DNA from: Myxococcota bacterium
Lineage (GTDB): Bacteria; Myxococcota; Polyangia; GCA-2747355; JAKLHH01
Reading direction: 5' to 3'
Length of the DNA: 6,841 bases
Assembly (NCBI GenBank): GCA_022710245.1
Contig: JAKLHH010000411.1
Location: 1 to 6,841 of the forward strand
Positions 6,081-6,841 of the stretch are shown here, in pieces. The position numbers and the translations under genes are program-made. Under the pieces are notes generated by a model that ran no database searches, was not told where the DNA came from, and saw only the letters and a program-made list of their open reading frames with translations. Numbering within the stretch: the stretch's first letter is position 1; each line of letters opens with the position of its first letter.

Positions 6081-6118
6081 CGGTCCTCCCGGACCGATGG
6101 TACCAGGCCTGGGCGTGC

Positions 6119-6841
6119 TCAGAGGGGCCGGCTCGACAGGAGCTCATCGCTGCAGATCACGCCGGCCTCTTCGCGCGCCGGCAGGTCGCCCTCTGGATCG
6201 AGCCAGGCCCGGGCCCGCGCGGCGAGCTCGGCGAGCCGCTCCTCCTCCCAGCAGGCGCCGGGCACGGGCAGCTCGGTGTGGGCGGCCCCCATGTCCTGCG
6301 CCGCGAGGAAGGCGGCGAGGACGTAGGTCTTGCGGAGGCGCTGCACGGGGTCGGTCGGCTCGAGGTGGAGGTGCGCCTCCGCGAGCCGCGCCAGGGACTG
6401 CAGCTCGTGGCTGTCCCAGAGGGCGGTGCGCTCGAGCACCCGGACCACCTCGCCGTGGCGCCCCTCGGCGAGCAGGGCGTCGGCCTCGCGGATGCCGCCG
6501 AGGAGCTGGTGCAGGGGCGAGGCGCCGCCGACAGCGCCGCCCCCCCTCGCGAAGAGGTCACAGAGCTCGAGGAGCAGGCCGACGCGGCAGGGCCCCTTGA
6601 GCCGCTCCGCCCTCAGGAGCCGCTGCCGCGCCGCCTCGAGCTCCCCGGCCCGGAGCAGCACGAGGCCGAGGAGGTGGAGCGCGTGCTGCGCCGCCGCCGG
6701 CGCCAGCGCGGAGAACGCGGGCTCGGCCGGCTCGAGGACGCCGCGGATGAGGGACCAGCGCACGCGGAGCGCGAGGTGGTGGGCGTGCACCAGCGCCACG
6801 CCGGGGTGACGTGGGTGCCGCTGGCGGGCGAAGGCCACGAG
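6119..6841 (-). CDS. TPR-like protein, C-terminal part (cut by right window edge)
   Basis: The frame is open from the right edge to a TGA at 6119-6121, giving 240 residues with no start visible; a GTG at 6838 is in frame but has no reason to be the start. The sequence is almost all helical. One clear tetratricopeptide-like unit is seen about residues 52-80 from the edge (HALHLLGLVLLRAGELEAAR), and a weaker one near 118-160 (EADALLAEGRHGEVVRVLER). The tail after residue 190 is acidic and lacks repeats. No signal, membrane segment or catalytic motif is visible in this part. TPR domains are scaffolds for protein contacts; the partner cannot be deduced. The upstream portion could carry a different domain. 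It is the first gene of the minus-strand run in the window. Confidence 0.75.
   Translation of the reverse strand, partial: LVAFARQRHPRHPGVALVHAHHLALRVRWSLIRGVLEPAEPAFSALAPAAAQHALHLLGLVLLRAGELEAARQRLLRAERLKGPCRVGLLLELCDLFARGGGAVGGASPLHQLLGGIREADALLAEGRHGEVVRVLERTALWDSHELQSLARLAEAHLHLEPTDPVQRLRKTYVLAAFLAAQDMGAAHTELPVPGACWEEERLAELAARARAWLDPEGDLPAREEAGVICSDELLSSRPL

Overview
This 6.8-kb, GC-rich window has every recognisable gene on the minus strand, so transcription runs from the right edge towards the left. It most resembles a myxobacterium or related delta-proteobacterial lineage (Myxococcota). The reasons are the strong GC bias at third codon positions, the CGDGxxxxxExCDG cysteine-rich repeats that are a hallmark of that group, and lipoproteins whose signal peptides are followed by long Asp/Lys/Pro/Gly linkers. 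The taxon is inferred from style only; no rRNA or other marker gene is present.

In transcription order there are six genes. (1) 6841-6119 is the C-terminal part of a TPR-like helical repeat protein, cut by the right edge. (2) 6080-5778 encodes a 100-aa zinc-ribbon protein starting 38 nt later. (3) 5704-4097 encodes a 535-aa lipoprotein with four six-cysteine repeats, an Asp-rich linker and a right-handed beta-helix domain. (4) 3872-1944 encodes a 642-aa lipoprotein made of a charged linker plus eight tandem 62-residue four-cysteine units, each of which splits into two related halves of about 31 residues. I do not recognise this repeat family. (5) 1771-296 encodes a 491-aa periplasmic or secreted protein with Sel1-like repeats and a C-terminal LprI/DUF1311-like domain. 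(6) 234-1 is the N-terminus of another lipoprotein, cut by the left edge.

Repeat structure occurs at several scales: an exact 186-bp period in gene 4, a 30-bp tandem duplication in its linker, a 9-bp array inside gene 5, a 27-bp period in gene 6, and a heptamer array (4042-4109) that starts in the last codons of gene 3 and contains its stop codon.

No RNA gene, CRISPR array, transposase or convincing rho-independent terminator was seen. Genes 3 to 6 all encode exported proteins, three of them lipoproteins, so the region reads as a run of cell-envelope or surface genes. No enzymatic pathway links them from sequence alone. The most unusual item is the nested cysteine-repeat lipoprotein of gene 4.
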